This document shows positions 43,733-52,211 of a stretch of DNA of 64,000 nucleotides, piece after piece. The DNA is from Sphingobium phenoxybenzoativorans. GTDB lineage: Bacteria > Pseudomonadota > Alphaproteobacteria > Sphingomonadales > Sphingomonadaceae. Location: NCBI RefSeq assembly GCF_001757355.1, contig NZ_MINO01000012.1, forward strand, positions 40,317-104,316, read 5' to 3'. The notes under the pieces were generated by a model, which had not been told where the DNA came from, made no database searches, and saw only the letters and a program-made list of their open reading frames with translations. Position 1 is the stretch's first letter. Each line of letters opens with the position of its first letter. A program made the position numbers and the translations under genes.

Positions 43733-44244
43733 CGGAGATCCTTTCGTCTGACCGGGCAGGCCCATGGGACCGCGCGGCGGGCGATGCCGCCGAGATCCGC
43801 ATGGTGTCGCCGCGTTCGACGCTGCCCTTTCCAGGCCGCTATCTGCTGATCGCTGCCAGCGCGACCGCGGCGCTCGTCTCGCTGCGCTTCGTGCTGCTGG
43901 GCGCTTGGCCGGTGCTGATCTTCTCGATGCTGGACATCGGCGCGCTCGCTGTCGCGCTGCACATCTTTAACCGCAGCCCCGTGCCCGAAGAACGACTGCG
44001 CGTGGTCGGCGGACAGGTCGAGCTGGAACGGATGGACGGTCGCGGTCGGCGATCGCGCATTACGTTGCCCGCCTTCTGGACACGGCTGGAAGCGAGCGGT
44101 CGCACCGAACTCGACCATGAGCTGTGGCTCGTGTTTCGGCGCGAGCGCCATCGGATCGGGCAATGCGTGTCGGCGGACGAGCGGCGCGCGATCGAACCGC
44201 GCATCCGCGCCATCCTCGAGCACGCGCGCGGCCGGTTTGCATGA
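43729..44244 (+). CDS. DUF2244-family membrane protein
   Basis: This is a 171-aa protein with two adjacent membrane helices (YLLIAASATAALVSLRFVLLGAWPVLIFSMLDIGALAVAL) followed by a beta-rich cytoplasmic part (RVVGGQVELERMDGRGRRSRITLPAFWTRLE, ELWLVFRRERHRIGQCVSADERRAI), as in DUF2244. It overlaps both neighbours by 4 bp (ATGA), so it is translated within a coupled operon. DUF2244 proteins commonly sit near cytochrome or metal-transport genes; function is unknown. Confidence 0.85.
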   Translation: MTEILSSDRAGPWDRAAGDAAEIRMVSPRSTLPFPGRYLLIAASATAALVSLRFVLLGAWPVLIFSMLDIGALAVALHIFNRSPVPEERLRVVGGQVELERMDGRGRRSRITLPAFWTRLEASGRTELDHELWLVFRRERHRIGQCVSADERRAIEPRIRAILEHARGRFA

Positions 44245-45383
44245 CATCGCGTACCCGCATCCTGCTTCGCCAGTTCCATCTCTGGCTGGGGCTTGGCCTG
44301 GGCGGGCTGTTCGCCCTGCTGGGGCTGACCGGCTCGGCGCTCGTCTTCTACATCGAGATCGACCGGGTGCTGCATCCGGCGGTCGAGCAGCATGTGAGCA
44401 CGTCCGCACCGGACTGGGATTCCCCCACATGGGACCGTACGCTCGCGACCGGGCGGGCGCGCTGGCACGATCCGCACGGCAGCTGGTCGTTCGAGGCCAC
44501 CGGAGAGGGCGGCGCGATTCCGGCGCGCTATTACCCGTCCGATCATCACAGCCATCACGCCGAACGCGAGATGGTGTGGTTCTCAGCCGACGGCGAGCGC
44601 GTGCTACGCGCCGAGCCGTGGGGCGGCTATCTGATGAGCTGGCTCTACGAGCTGCACATGCATCTGCTCGCCGGGGAGGTCGGCAGCCAGATCGTGGGCT
44701 GGTCGGGCTTCGCGATGCTGGTGCTGCTGGTGAGCGGCATAATCGTGTGGTGGCCACGCGGGTCCTGGCGCAAGGCGCTCGCCTTCAAGCGTCACGCCGC
44801 GCCGATCCGACGGCTACGCGATTTGCACAAGCTCTCTGGCGTGTGGAGCATGGCCTTGCTCTTCATTCTGGTCGGCACAGGCGCGCTGCTGGCGCTGCCG
44901 GCGATCAAGACGCAGCTCCTGACGGCCGCGATCACAGCGCCGGACAAGGTGCCCGACCCGCAATCCAGCGCATCGAGCGGCCAGCAGATCCCCATCTCCG
45001 AGGCGCTCGCCGCCGCGCATCGCGCCGCGCCGGACGCGCGGCTGGCCTTCATCGACGTTCCGGGGATCGGATCGGAGCCGTTCCGGATGCGCGTGCAGAT
45101 GCCGGGCGATCCGCACCGCCGCTTCCCGAGCAGCTTCGTCTTCGTCGATCAATATTCTGCCCGTGTCCTGGCGGTGCATGATGTCCGGCAGGGCAATGCC
45201 GGCACGACGACCGCCAAATGGATCCGCGTCCTGCACGACGGATCAGTTGGCGGTCTCGCGACCCGCATCCTCGCCATCATCCTCGGTCTGGTTCCTCTCG
45301 GTCTGTTCGTGACCGGGTTCCTTCACTGGCGCCGGCGCCTCGCCGCCCGCGCCCAATCACATGCAACAGGGAGTCTCTCGTGA
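44241..45383 (+). CDS. PepSY-domain inner-membrane protein (iron-regulated type)
   Basis: The 380-aa protein has four membrane helices. It begins RTRILLRQFHLWLGLGLGGLFALLGLTGSALVFYIEID, the PepSY_TM pattern, with His residues in MSWLYELHMHLLAGEVG and WIRVLHDGSVGG suited to haem or metal contact, and ends in VPLGLFVTGFLHWRRR. The start at 44241 overlaps the DUF2244 stop by 4 bp; the longer frame from 44124 is antisense-like and rejected. Such proteins are thought to act as periplasmic or inner-membrane reductases for ferric siderophores taken up by adjacent TonB receptors. Confidence 0.9.
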   Translation: MTSRTRILLRQFHLWLGLGLGGLFALLGLTGSALVFYIEIDRVLHPAVEQHVSTSAPDWDSPTWDRTLATGRARWHDPHGSWSFEATGEGGAIPARYYPSDHHSHHAEREMVWFSADGERVLRAEPWGGYLMSWLYELHMHLLAGEVGSQIVGWSGFAMLVLLVSGIIVWWPRGSWRKALAFKRHAAPIRRLRDLHKLSGVWSMALLFILVGTGALLALPAIKTQLLTAAITAPDKVPDPQSSASSGQQIPISEALAAAHRAAPDARLAFIDVPGIGSEPFRMRVQMPGDPHRRFPSSFVFVDQYSARVLAVHDVRQGNAGTTTAKWIRVLHDGSVGGLATRILAIILGLVPLGLFVTGFLHWRRRLAARAQSHATGSLS

Positions 45384-47527
45384 AAGCATCGCTCATCGCC
45401 ATCGCCGCCTGTCTCGTCGCATCGCCCGCGCTCGCCCAGAGCGCCGACGACACCGATCGCCCGGAGCGCGACACGATCATCGTGACGGGCCAGCAGCTGG
45501 AAAAAGAGCCCGAAGTCTCCGGCCGGCTCGGCCTCACCATCCGCGAGACCCCGGCGGTGGTGGACGTCGTCACGCAGCAGGATTTCCAGCTGCAGGGTGT
45601 GCGCACCGCGATCGAGGCGATGAACGCCGCGCCCGGCGTCGCCTCGGGCAACCTGCCGGGGTCGATCGGCTCGGTCTCGATGCGCGGCTTCCACCGTGCG
45701 GTGAACTATCTTTACGACGGCGTGCGCATGGCCAATTCCGATGTGGGCCTGCGCAACTTCGACGCCTGGTCGTTCGAGCGGATCGAGGTGATCAAGGGGC
45801 CGGCCTCGGTCACCTCGGGCGAGGGCGCGCTCGCCGGCGCGATCAACTTCGTGCCGCGCCGCCCCAATCTCGATGGACTGAGCGGCGAAATGCTGGCGAG
45901 CTACGGCAGCTTCGATACCGCGCGCCTCGCGGGCGACATCAACGTGCCGCTCGGCAAGACCGTCGCGGTGCGCGGCGACGTCTCCTTCTCGCGCTCGTCG
46001 GGCTGGATCGACGACACCGACGGTCGCACCTTCGCCGCGACCGGATCACTACTGTTCAAGCCCAGCGACCGCTTCTCGCTGGTGGTGTCAGTCGATCATT
46101 TCGAGGATCGGTTCAACACCGCCTATTATGGCACGCCGGTCGTCTCGCGCGCTGTCGCGCGCGACCCCTCCTCGGCAGTGTCGGGCAGCTCAGGCCTCGT
46201 GCTCGACAAGGCGATGCGCCGCACCAACTACGACTACACCGACGGTCATGACGGGTCGAACACGACCTGGCTGCGCGCGCGGGCCGAGTATGCCCTGACC
46301 GACTCTCTCAAGATCATCAGCGACACGAGCTATTACGACAGCTTCCGCGATTATAAGGACGCCGACGAATATACGTTCAACGCGGCGACCGGACTGATCG
46401 GCAGGGGCGCGACCTACATCAGCCACGATCACCAGTACTGGAACCAGCGGCTGCACTTCGCCTTCGACGGCCGGATCGGAGGGCTTCGCAATCGCTTCAC
46501 CATCGGCGCGGAATATGGCGAGACCGACTTCTTCACCGTGCGCCGCTTCGGCACCGGCACGGCGCTCGACCCGTTCAACCCGGTGCGCGGTACCTTTCCG
46601 GCCGACACGCCCGCCAATTTCGCCACGCGGCAGGACGTCACCGCCAAGGTCGACAGCTTCGCGATCTTCGCCGAAAACGCGCTCAACCTGACCGATGAGT
46701 GGCTGGTGGTCGGCGGCATCCGCTATGATGACGTCAAGCTCGACCGCCGCGTGCTCAATGCCACCAGCAGCGCGGTGCAGACCTACGGCCAGACCTATCA
46801 TCCGATCTCATGGCGCGCCGGCACGGTCTACAGCGTCACGCCGCGCACCCAGCTGTTTGCCCAATATACCCATGCGGTGACGCCGGTCAGCGGGCTACTT
46901 TTCCTCAGCGCAGCCAACGCCGCGTTCAAGCTCACCACCGGCTACAGCTACGAAGGCGGCGTCAAGACCTCGCTCACCGGCACGGGCGTCGAACTGACCG
47001 CTTCGGCCTTCTATATCCGGCAGGATGACATCCTGACCCGCGATCCGACCAATCCCGCGGTCGTGTTCCAGGGCGGCGCCCAGCGGTCGAAGGGCGTCGA
47101 GCTGTCGCTGAGCCTACCGGTCACCCCGGAACTCAATGTGACGGCGAGCGGTACGCTGCTCGACGCCAAATATCTTGAGTTGATCGAGGCCGGCGGCGTC
47201 AATCGCGCGGGCAACCGGCCGCAGAACGTCCCCGAACGGCTCGCCGATCTGGTCGTGACTTACGCGCCCAAGGCTCTGCCGATCACGATCGTCGGCAGCA
47301 TCCGCCACAATGGCGATTTCTACACCGAGACCGCCAACGTCACCAAGGTCAACGCCTTCACGACGTTCGATGCGGCGGTCTCGTGGAATGTGCCGTTCGG
47401 CACGCTGACCTTGCGCGGGCGCAACCTCACCGATGAGTTCTACGCCGACTGGTCGGGCTACGCCTCGGGCCTCGTCTTCGTTGGCGCGCCACGCAGCGTC
47501 GAACTCTCGTTCACCCGCAAATTCTGA
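45380..47527 (+). CDS. TonB-dependent siderophore/metal receptor
   Basis: This is a receptor of about 715 aa with a signal peptide (KASLIAIAACLVASPALAQ), plug domain (DTIIVTGQQLEKEPEV, RGFHRAVNYLYDGVRMA, FERIEVIKGPASVTSGEGALAGAINFVPRRP) and a barrel ending SVELSFTRKF. The GTG start at 45380 overlaps the PepSY stop codon (GTGA); the longer frame from 45218 is not credible. Coupling with PepSY, DUF2244 and DUF2946 genes points to uptake of a metal chelate, iron or copper. Confidence 0.93.
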   Translation: MKASLIAIAACLVASPALAQSADDTDRPERDTIIVTGQQLEKEPEVSGRLGLTIRETPAVVDVVTQQDFQLQGVRTAIEAMNAAPGVASGNLPGSIGSVSMRGFHRAVNYLYDGVRMANSDVGLRNFDAWSFERIEVIKGPASVTSGEGALAGAINFVPRRPNLDGLSGEMLASYGSFDTARLAGDINVPLGKTVAVRGDVSFSRSSGWIDDTDGRTFAATGSLLFKPSDRFSLVVSVDHFEDRFNTAYYGTPVVSRAVARDPSSAVSGSSGLVLDKAMRRTNYDYTDGHDGSNTTWLRARAEYALTDSLKIISDTSYYDSFRDYKDADEYTFNAATGLIGRGATYISHDHQYWNQRLHFAFDGRIGGLRNRFTIGAEYGETDFFTVRRFGTGTALDPFNPVRGTFPADTPANFATRQDVTAKVDSFAIFAENALNLTDEWLVVGGIRYDDVKLDRRVLNATSSAVQTYGQTYHPISWRAGTVYSVTPRTQLFAQYTHAVTPVSGLLFLSAANAAFKLTTGYSYEGGVKTSLTGTGVELTASAFYIRQDDILTRDPTNPAVVFQGGAQRSKGVELSLSLPVTPELNVTASGTLLDAKYLELIEAGGVNRAGNRPQNVPERLADLVVTYAPKALPITIVGSIRHNGDFYTETANVTKVNAFTTFDAAVSWNVPFGTLTLRGRNLTDEFYADWSGYASGLVFVGAPRSVELSFTRKF

Positions 47528-47623
47528 GCCGCCCCGGCTCTTAAAAAATTCCAGAAAGTAACTGACGCGAAGACATCGATCATCGCACTGACCACGGCAA
47601 TCGCAGTCGCATCCCCTGCTGTC

Positions 47624-48031
47624 TGAGCCACGCCGGATTTGCTGGAGGCTTTAACTCTTAAGTTGATGAAGCCTATATGAGCAAGACGATGAACAAGCTT
47701 GTGCCCGAGGTGCTCGAGCGGGCGATTCGGATGGAACTGGATCCAAGCGGAATTATGCATGGCGCTGTGCATCGCTGCTATTGATCGGCAAAAAGATCGA
47801 CCGCTCGCCGCCAACCCTGAATTAGTGTGTGAAGAAGGCTGAGGTCGACAGCGGCAAGCGGGCGCGCGTCACAACCAATGTTGCGGACAAAATAAAGGCG
47901 CTGGAACGAAAGGTTCGCAAGCTGCGGCAAGCAAACGAGTGCTGGGCAAAGCGTCTGCATATTTTGCCTAGGCGCGGCTCAACCGCCCGTTCAAGCAATA
48001 ATCGCATTCATCAACGATCACCGCGATGTCT
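47624..48031 (+). mobile_element. IS3-family insertion sequence remnant (left end and decayed orfA)
   Basis: The segment TGAGCCACGCCGGATTTGC at 47624 looks like an IS3-type left end. A start at 47677 gives MSKTMNKLVPEVLERAIRM, then the frame is lost, and KKAEVDSGKRARVTTNVADK plus IKALERKVRKLRQANE from about 47828 are typical OrfA parts. After another frameshift the DNA corresponds to an ending like AYFAQAELDRPFKQ and the first codons of OrfB (around 48005-48031). Most of orfB and the right end are missing. It is a dead transposase fragment. Confidence 0.8.
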
Positions 48032-48233
48032 AGTCCAGCAGCGCACCGATCGGCACTTCAAAATACAAAGCTAGTTTCTCGACCACGTTTATGGTCGGAT
48101 TACGCATCCCGCGTTCAAGATCGCTCACATAAGTGCGATGAATCCCGGCTTCGAACGCAAACTGTTCCTGCGATAGCTCGCGCTCCTGACGGAGGCGTCT
48201 TAGATTGGCAGCGAGGCGTTGACGAACATCCAC
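48030..48233 (-). CDS. XRE-family HTH regulator (67 aa)
   Basis: A compact HTH_3 domain: VRQRLAANLRRLRQERELSQEQFAFEAGIHRTYVSDLERGMRNPTINVVEKLALYFEVPIGALL. The frame is open to 48407, but the domain begins near the GTG at 48233, which I take as the start with moderate confidence. It is divergent from the nuclease-like gene at 48352. Small XRE proteins of this layout often act as controllers of restriction or toxin genes. The IS remnant abuts its 3' end. Confidence 0.75.
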   Translation of the reverse strand: MDVRQRLAANLRRLRQERELSQEQFAFEAGIHRTYVSDLERGMRNPTINVVEKLALYFEVPIGALLD

Positions 48234-48351
48234 TTGCCGACCGTGAAACCATGTCGACAATCGTTCTACAGACGATGAGAGACAATTGACTTGACTTGAG
48301 CCCCGCATCCGAGCGCATTGCCTGTCACTGATTGTCGACAGGACTAGCATT

Positions 48352-48918
48352 ATGAATATGCCTTGCCAGATTTCGCCGGACAGGTCCGAAAGGACCATCG
48401 CCCTCACCTATCATTCGTCCGCCCGCGAAAAAGCGTTCGAGCATGTGTTTCTGGGTCAGCTGTGCCTTGAGTTACTGGAGCGTGGCGTCGATTACTCGGT
48501 GCTCCATGCCGAAGTGGACAAGGACGGTTATGACCTAGTCGTGGAAGCAGGCGAGGTCATCCGCCATATTCAGCTCAAAGTGATGATCGCTGGCGGCGCT
48601 CGCGCAGACGTGTCAGTCAACACGAAGCTTGCTTCCAAGCCCTCTGGCTGCGTGGTCTGGCTTGTGTGGGATCCGACGATCCGAGACTTCGGCGCTATTC
48701 GCTGGTTTGGGGATAGTCCAGGAAACAAGCTTCCCGCTTTAGGCGATCGGATTGCGCGGCACAGCCGCGCCAATGCGCTTGGGATCAAGGCAGAACGCCT
48801 TGCGCATCGAATCGTCCCGGTTCGTCGCTTCGACAAGGTGGATAATATGGGCCGGCTGGTCGACATCCTGTTCGGAAAGGCCGGCATCCAGACCGACGGA
48901 TCGCAGGAGTCGGCATGA
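48352..48918 (+). CDS. PD-(D/E)XK nuclease-like protein, unknown role
   Basis: This is a 188-aa protein. The N-terminal helix REKAFEHVFLGQLCLELLERG is followed by EVDKDGYDLVVEAGEVIRHIQLKVM, which reads as a PD-(D/E)XK core: Asp61 and the Q74-x-K76 pair (Glu-to-Gln variant) with candidate Glu30 in the helix, as in DUF4365-like nucleases. The beta strand CVVWLVWDPTIRDFGAIRWFG fits the same fold. It is divergent from an XRE regulator and its stop overlaps the next gene (ATGA). No methyltransferase is adjacent, so the restriction-like role is speculative. Confidence 0.65.
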   Translation: MNMPCQISPDRSERTIALTYHSSAREKAFEHVFLGQLCLELLERGVDYSVLHAEVDKDGYDLVVEAGEVIRHIQLKVMIAGGARADVSVNTKLASKPSGCVVWLVWDPTIRDFGAIRWFGDSPGNKLPALGDRIARHSRANALGIKAERLAHRIVPVRRFDKVDNMGRLVDILFGKAGIQTDGSQESA

Positions 48919-49595
48919 TGAGCTTCTCACTGCCCTGGTCCCTACCGATTATCTTGGGTGGTATAACGCTGTCCGCCATCCCATCGGCCGCTGTCGCGAA
49001 AAAGCCCCCCTCCCCGACCTGGCAAGCACAGCACATATCTGATCCTATCACGGGCGCCGCCCGCTGCGTTGTCTCCGCTTTGGACTATGTCGGGCGTACC
49101 CGATTCTCGCGTACCGGCTATCTCTACCCAATCGTCGAACTCAATGGCGCGGCTGGACTGCTGGTGGGGGTAAGTAGCGGTGGACGCTTCCGCCTGCCCA
49201 CTGGCGATATTCTTTGGCGCGTTGATGATAAGCCATTTCGGGAACTCAAGGCCGCTGACAATCCGCCAGTCGCGGGCGGTGTCACTATGTCGGCACAGGG
49301 TGCTTCGGTGGATCCCGCGACGCAGGCTTTGCAGGAGGCCATGACCACGACCATGCGCATGGCTGCGGGCATGTCTGCGACCAGCACCCTGGCCAGCGGC
49401 GTTCGCGCCAAGGAGATGCTGGTGGAGTTGCGCTCCGGGCGCACGCTCCTTTTCCGCACGGCATCCGCGGCAACTAACTATGGACTTGCAGATCCAGGCA
49501 TCAACCGAGTCGGGCAAATCAAGGATGGAGAATTAAGGCCAATTCCCCTCGACGAAAGCTTTGAACCGGCGCTGCGCGCCTGCAGCATTGAGTGA
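48915..49595 (+). CDS. Secreted hypothetical protein coupled to the nuclease-like gene
   Basis: The 226-aa protein has a signal peptide (SLPIILGGITLSAIPSAAVA) and a mature domain containing CVVSALDYVGRTRFSRTGYLYPIVELNG, GDILWRVDDKPFRELKAADNP and SGVRAKEMLVELRSGRTLLFRTA. No enzyme motif is seen. Its start overlaps the nuclease-like gene by 4 bp. An exported protein coupled to a cytoplasmic nuclease-like protein is unexpected. Confidence 0.7.
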   Translation: MMSFSLPWSLPIILGGITLSAIPSAAVAKKPPSPTWQAQHISDPITGAARCVVSALDYVGRTRFSRTGYLYPIVELNGAAGLLVGVSSGGRFRLPTGDILWRVDDKPFRELKAADNPPVAGGVTMSAQGASVDPATQALQEAMTTTMRMAAGMSATSTLASGVRAKEMLVELRSGRTLLFRTASAATNYGLADPGINRVGQIKDGELRPIPLDESFEPALRACSIE

Positions 49596-49646
49596 CCAAG
49601 AAAAATAAATTACAGCAATCTCGGTTACTTATGGCTCATCAGGGAC

Positions 49647-49727
49647 TAAATAGCGACTTATCTAGGTAGTATCTATTTACATCCTGATTGTACCGAGCGT
49701 ATCACCCTCATCAGATTAGGAGGGTGA
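49647..49727 (+). promoter_or_regulatory. Operator candidate and SD-sequestering hairpin before the HTH/AbrB gene
   Basis: TAAATAG (49647-49653) pairs with CTATTTA (49673-49679). Closer to the gene, TCACCCTC (49702-49709) pairs perfectly with GAGGGTGA (49720-49727), which contains part of the AGGAGGG Shine-Dalgarno sequence of the GTG start at 49729. The first could bind the encoded protein, the second could mask the ribosome site in mRNA. Confidence 0.5.
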
Positions 49728-49728
49728 C

Positions 49729-50157
49729 GTGACTGAAGCGGAAATGGATAAGATCACAATCGGCATGAAGGCGAAGGCCGAGAAGGTGCGCGCACTCAAT
49801 GCGGCAGGGGTCTCGACGAGCGATATCAGCCGGTACCTCAAGATCCGCTACCAGCATGTCTATAACGTCCTCCTCCGATCGGGCGCGATCACCAAGGCTA
49901 TGCCTGAAGCAGAGAAGTTAGAGATCGTCACCGCCCAAACGGACGTGAGCGGCAACATCATATTGCCCAAGCGCCTCCGCGAAAAATACGGCATTGTGCC
50001 AGGTGAACCGGTTTTCCTGCAGGTAGGCGAGACCGGGCTGACCCTGATTGGCAGGGCCACAGCGCTGCGCCAAATCATGCAAAGCGCCCAAGAGAAAATG
50101 CCCGATCAAGCCGCCCTTATTGAGGCGTTGCTAAGTAGCAGGCCGTCGGGGGGTTAA
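49729..50157 (+). CDS. HTH plus AbrB/SpoVT-type regulator
   Basis: This is a 142-aa protein. The N-terminal half is a helix-turn-helix resembling resolvase-type HTH (AEKVRALNAAGVSTSDISRYLKIRYQHVYNVLLRSG). The C-terminal half is an AbrB/MazE-like swapped-hairpin DNA-binding domain (VTAQTDVSGNIILPKRLREKYGIVPGEPVFLQVGETGLTLI). No toxin gene is adjacent, so it is more likely an element regulator than an antitoxin. The start is GTG at 49729, about 5 bp after AGGAGG. Confidence 0.82.
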   Translation: MTEAEMDKITIGMKAKAEKVRALNAAGVSTSDISRYLKIRYQHVYNVLLRSGAITKAMPEAEKLEIVTAQTDVSGNIILPKRLREKYGIVPGEPVFLQVGETGLTLIGRATALRQIMQSAQEKMPDQAALIEALLSSRPSGG

Positions 50158-50192
50158 CCTCTGGCGGCTGGGTAAATACATAGGAGTTACCT

Positions 50193-51565
50193 GTGAACAT
50201 CACTGACGTCACCCGCGGGGAGGGATTGATCCACTCCCTGAAGGTAGAACTGCGCCTTGCGTCATCAAATCCGCCAAGCGCAATACCCGTACCCATAGCG
50301 ATCGGCAGATCGAGCAAATTGCGTCCTCGATCCGCCAGTTCGGTTTCACCAATCCCATACTTATCGATGAGGAAGGGCGGATCGTTGCTGGCCATGGCAG
50401 GTTCGCTGCTGCCAAACTGCTCGGTATGGATGAGGTGCCGGTCATCGTCCTGACAGAGCTGTCGGAGGCTGAGCTGCGGGCTTATGCGCTTGCTGATAAC
50501 AAAATCGCTCAGAATGCCGGCTGGGACGCCAAGCTCTTGGCGATCGAGTTTGAAGAACTGCATGCCATCGAGAAGGCGTTCGATTTGGAGATCACAGGTT
50601 TCTCCACCACCGAGATTGATCTCCTGAGCCAGATGACGCCGGAAGAGGCCAAGCTTGAGCATGTGCCCGAACTCGACAAGCGCGCGACCCGCGGCGTTGA
50701 GCGCGGTGACCTGTGGGTATTGGGTAAGCACCGCCTGTTATGCGGCGATACCCGAGATCCGGAGAGCTTCACGCGGCTCATGCAGGGCGACCTGGCGCGG
50801 CTCGTCTTCTCCGATCCGCCATTCAACGTAAAAATTGATGGGCATGTCGGAGGGCTGGGCAAGACGAAGCATGCCGAGTTTGCCATGGCCACGGGCGAGA
50901 TGAGCAAGGAGGAGTTCACTCGCTTTCTTGAGACCGCATTCCGTAACGCGGCGGACGTTAGCATGGACGGCGCTATTCACTATCAGTGCATGGACTGGCG
51001 GCATATCGACGAGATGACGGACGCGGGGTCGGCAGTGTATAGCGACCTCAAGAATATCTGTGTCTGGGCGAAGGATAATGGCGGCATGGGCAGCTTTTAC
51101 CGCTCTCAGCATGAGTTTGTATTCGTCTGGAAGGTTGGGTCGGCGCCCCACCTCAATACGGTCGAGCTGGGCAAGAACGGTCGATACCGCACCAACGTCT
51201 GGAACTATCGGGGCGCTACGAAGACCGGCCCTGACGCCGAACTCGCGCTGCATCCCACAGTAAAGCCTGTTCCTATGATCATGGACGCGATCAAGGATAC
51301 GTCCAAGCAGGGCGAGATCGTGCTCGATCCTTTTGGCGGTTCGGGCTCGACGTTGATCGCAGCAGAAAAGACGAAGCGGCGGGCAAGGCTGATCGAGTAT
51401 GAGCCCGGCTACTGCGAGGTGACGATCAAGCGCTGGCAGAAGCTGGTGCGGATGCCCGCAATCCTGGAAGCAACGGGTGAGACGTTCGAGGCAGTCTTGG
51501 CGCGCCGGTGCGAGGAGATGGAACGTCGGGCTGATGAGGCCCTGGGCCTTGGAGAAGCAGCATGA
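50193..51565 (+). CDS. ParB-domain DNA methyltransferase (N4/N6), frameshifted near the 5' end
   Basis: The main frame encodes a ParB-like domain (AKRNTRTHSDRQIEQIASSI, RQFGFTNPILIDEEGRIVAG, HGRFAAAKLLGMDEVPVIVL) fused to a DNA methyltransferase with motif IV SDPPFN, the target-recognition part, and motif I LDPFGGSGSTLIAAEKT. The frame has an in-frame stop at 50204 and no usable start before the ParB motif. A GTG at 50193 after TAGGAG opens another frame (NITDVTRGEGLIHSLKVELRL). Joining them needs one extra base around 50240-50270. It is either a disabled gene, a sequencing error, or restart at the ATG at 50426 lacking the ParB part. These proteins travel with phages and integrative elements. 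Confidence 0.85.
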
Positions 51566-51945
51566 CAGCCCGGAAAGCAGATGGCCGATTCAAACAGGGG
51601 GTGTCCGGCAATACGAAAGGACGCCCGAAATCCACGCGAAAGGAGTTGCGCACGCTTGCCGATTTTGATCGCGTAACACTCAAAGTCGCAAACCAGACGA
51701 TGTTGGTGAAAACGGCGCAGGGCAAAGAGGAAACCATCTCGCGCTTCGAAGCGAACCTCCGCGCTCTTGCTAACGGCTCGGCCGAAAACAGGTTGGGATG
51801 CAAGAATTTCATTCAGTTCACCAGGGAGGCGGCGGCCGAAGAAACTGCTCGATTAAAGCGCCAGGCCATTCGGGAAGAATATGACAGCCAAACGGCCCTC
51901 GGTCGGCGGCCAGCCTATATGCGACCGGTGGACGAAGAGTTTTGA
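51562..51945 (+). CDS. DUF5681-domain protein
   Basis: This is a 127-aa protein starting TARKADGRFKQGVSGNTKGRPKS, the DUF5681 signature (Gly-rich FxxGxSGNxxGRP), with a C-terminal helical part (EETISRFEANLRALANGSAENRLGCKNFIQF). It overlaps the methyltransferase by 4 bp (ATGA) and the next gene at TGATG. The pairing with a ParB-methyltransferase is typical of alphaproteobacterial mobile elements and prophages. Function is unknown. Confidence 0.9.
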   Translation: MTARKADGRFKQGVSGNTKGRPKSTRKELRTLADFDRVTLKVANQTMLVKTAQGKEETISRFEANLRALANGSAENRLGCKNFIQFTREAAAEETARLKRQAIREEYDSQTALGRRPAYMRPVDEEF

Positions 51946-52211
51946 TGCGAGGGGATTTGGATCGCTCCGTGCAAGAGCCACTCTCAGCGCGTAGAGAAGC
52001 TTCTTCGACGCACGCCTATCTCCGGATTCTGACGCAAGCTAATCGCCGTGTGACTATCAGAGACGCATTAGGCAAACGACGATATGTGACGCTGTTTGAG
52101 GCAAGGCTGATCGAACTCGCTTCTACGCACTGTCAGCGCCGGCTTCTTTGCGAGAACTTTATCAAAGCGGTTAGGCTCGCAGCGACGGAGCTTGGGCGCT
52201 TGAAAACATAG
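51945..52211 (+). CDS. DUF5681-like paralogue lacking the N-terminal signature
   Basis: This is an 88-aa protein. Its central section VTIRDALGKRRYVTLFEARLIELASTHCQRRLLCENFIKAVRLAA aligns by eye with the C-terminal half of the preceding DUF5681 protein (GK-EETISRFEANLRALANGSAENRLGCKNFIQ), so it appears to be a diverged tandem copy without the FKQGVSGN motif. The start overlaps the DUF5681 stop (TGATG). It is the last gene of the right-hand element module. Confidence 0.7.
   Translation: MRGDLDRSVQEPLSARREASSTHAYLRILTQANRRVTIRDALGKRRYVTLFEARLIELASTHCQRRLLCENFIKAVRLAATELGRLKT

Noticed and set aside
45218..45379. Upstream extension of the TonB receptor frame
   Set aside because: It lies inside the PepSY gene in another frame; the signal peptide begins at the GTG at 45380, which overlaps the PepSY stop.
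49729..50157. MazE-type antitoxin of a toxin-antitoxin pair
   Set aside because: No toxin-sized gene is adjacent; the next genes are the methyltransferase module, and the extra N-terminal HTH suits a regulator better.
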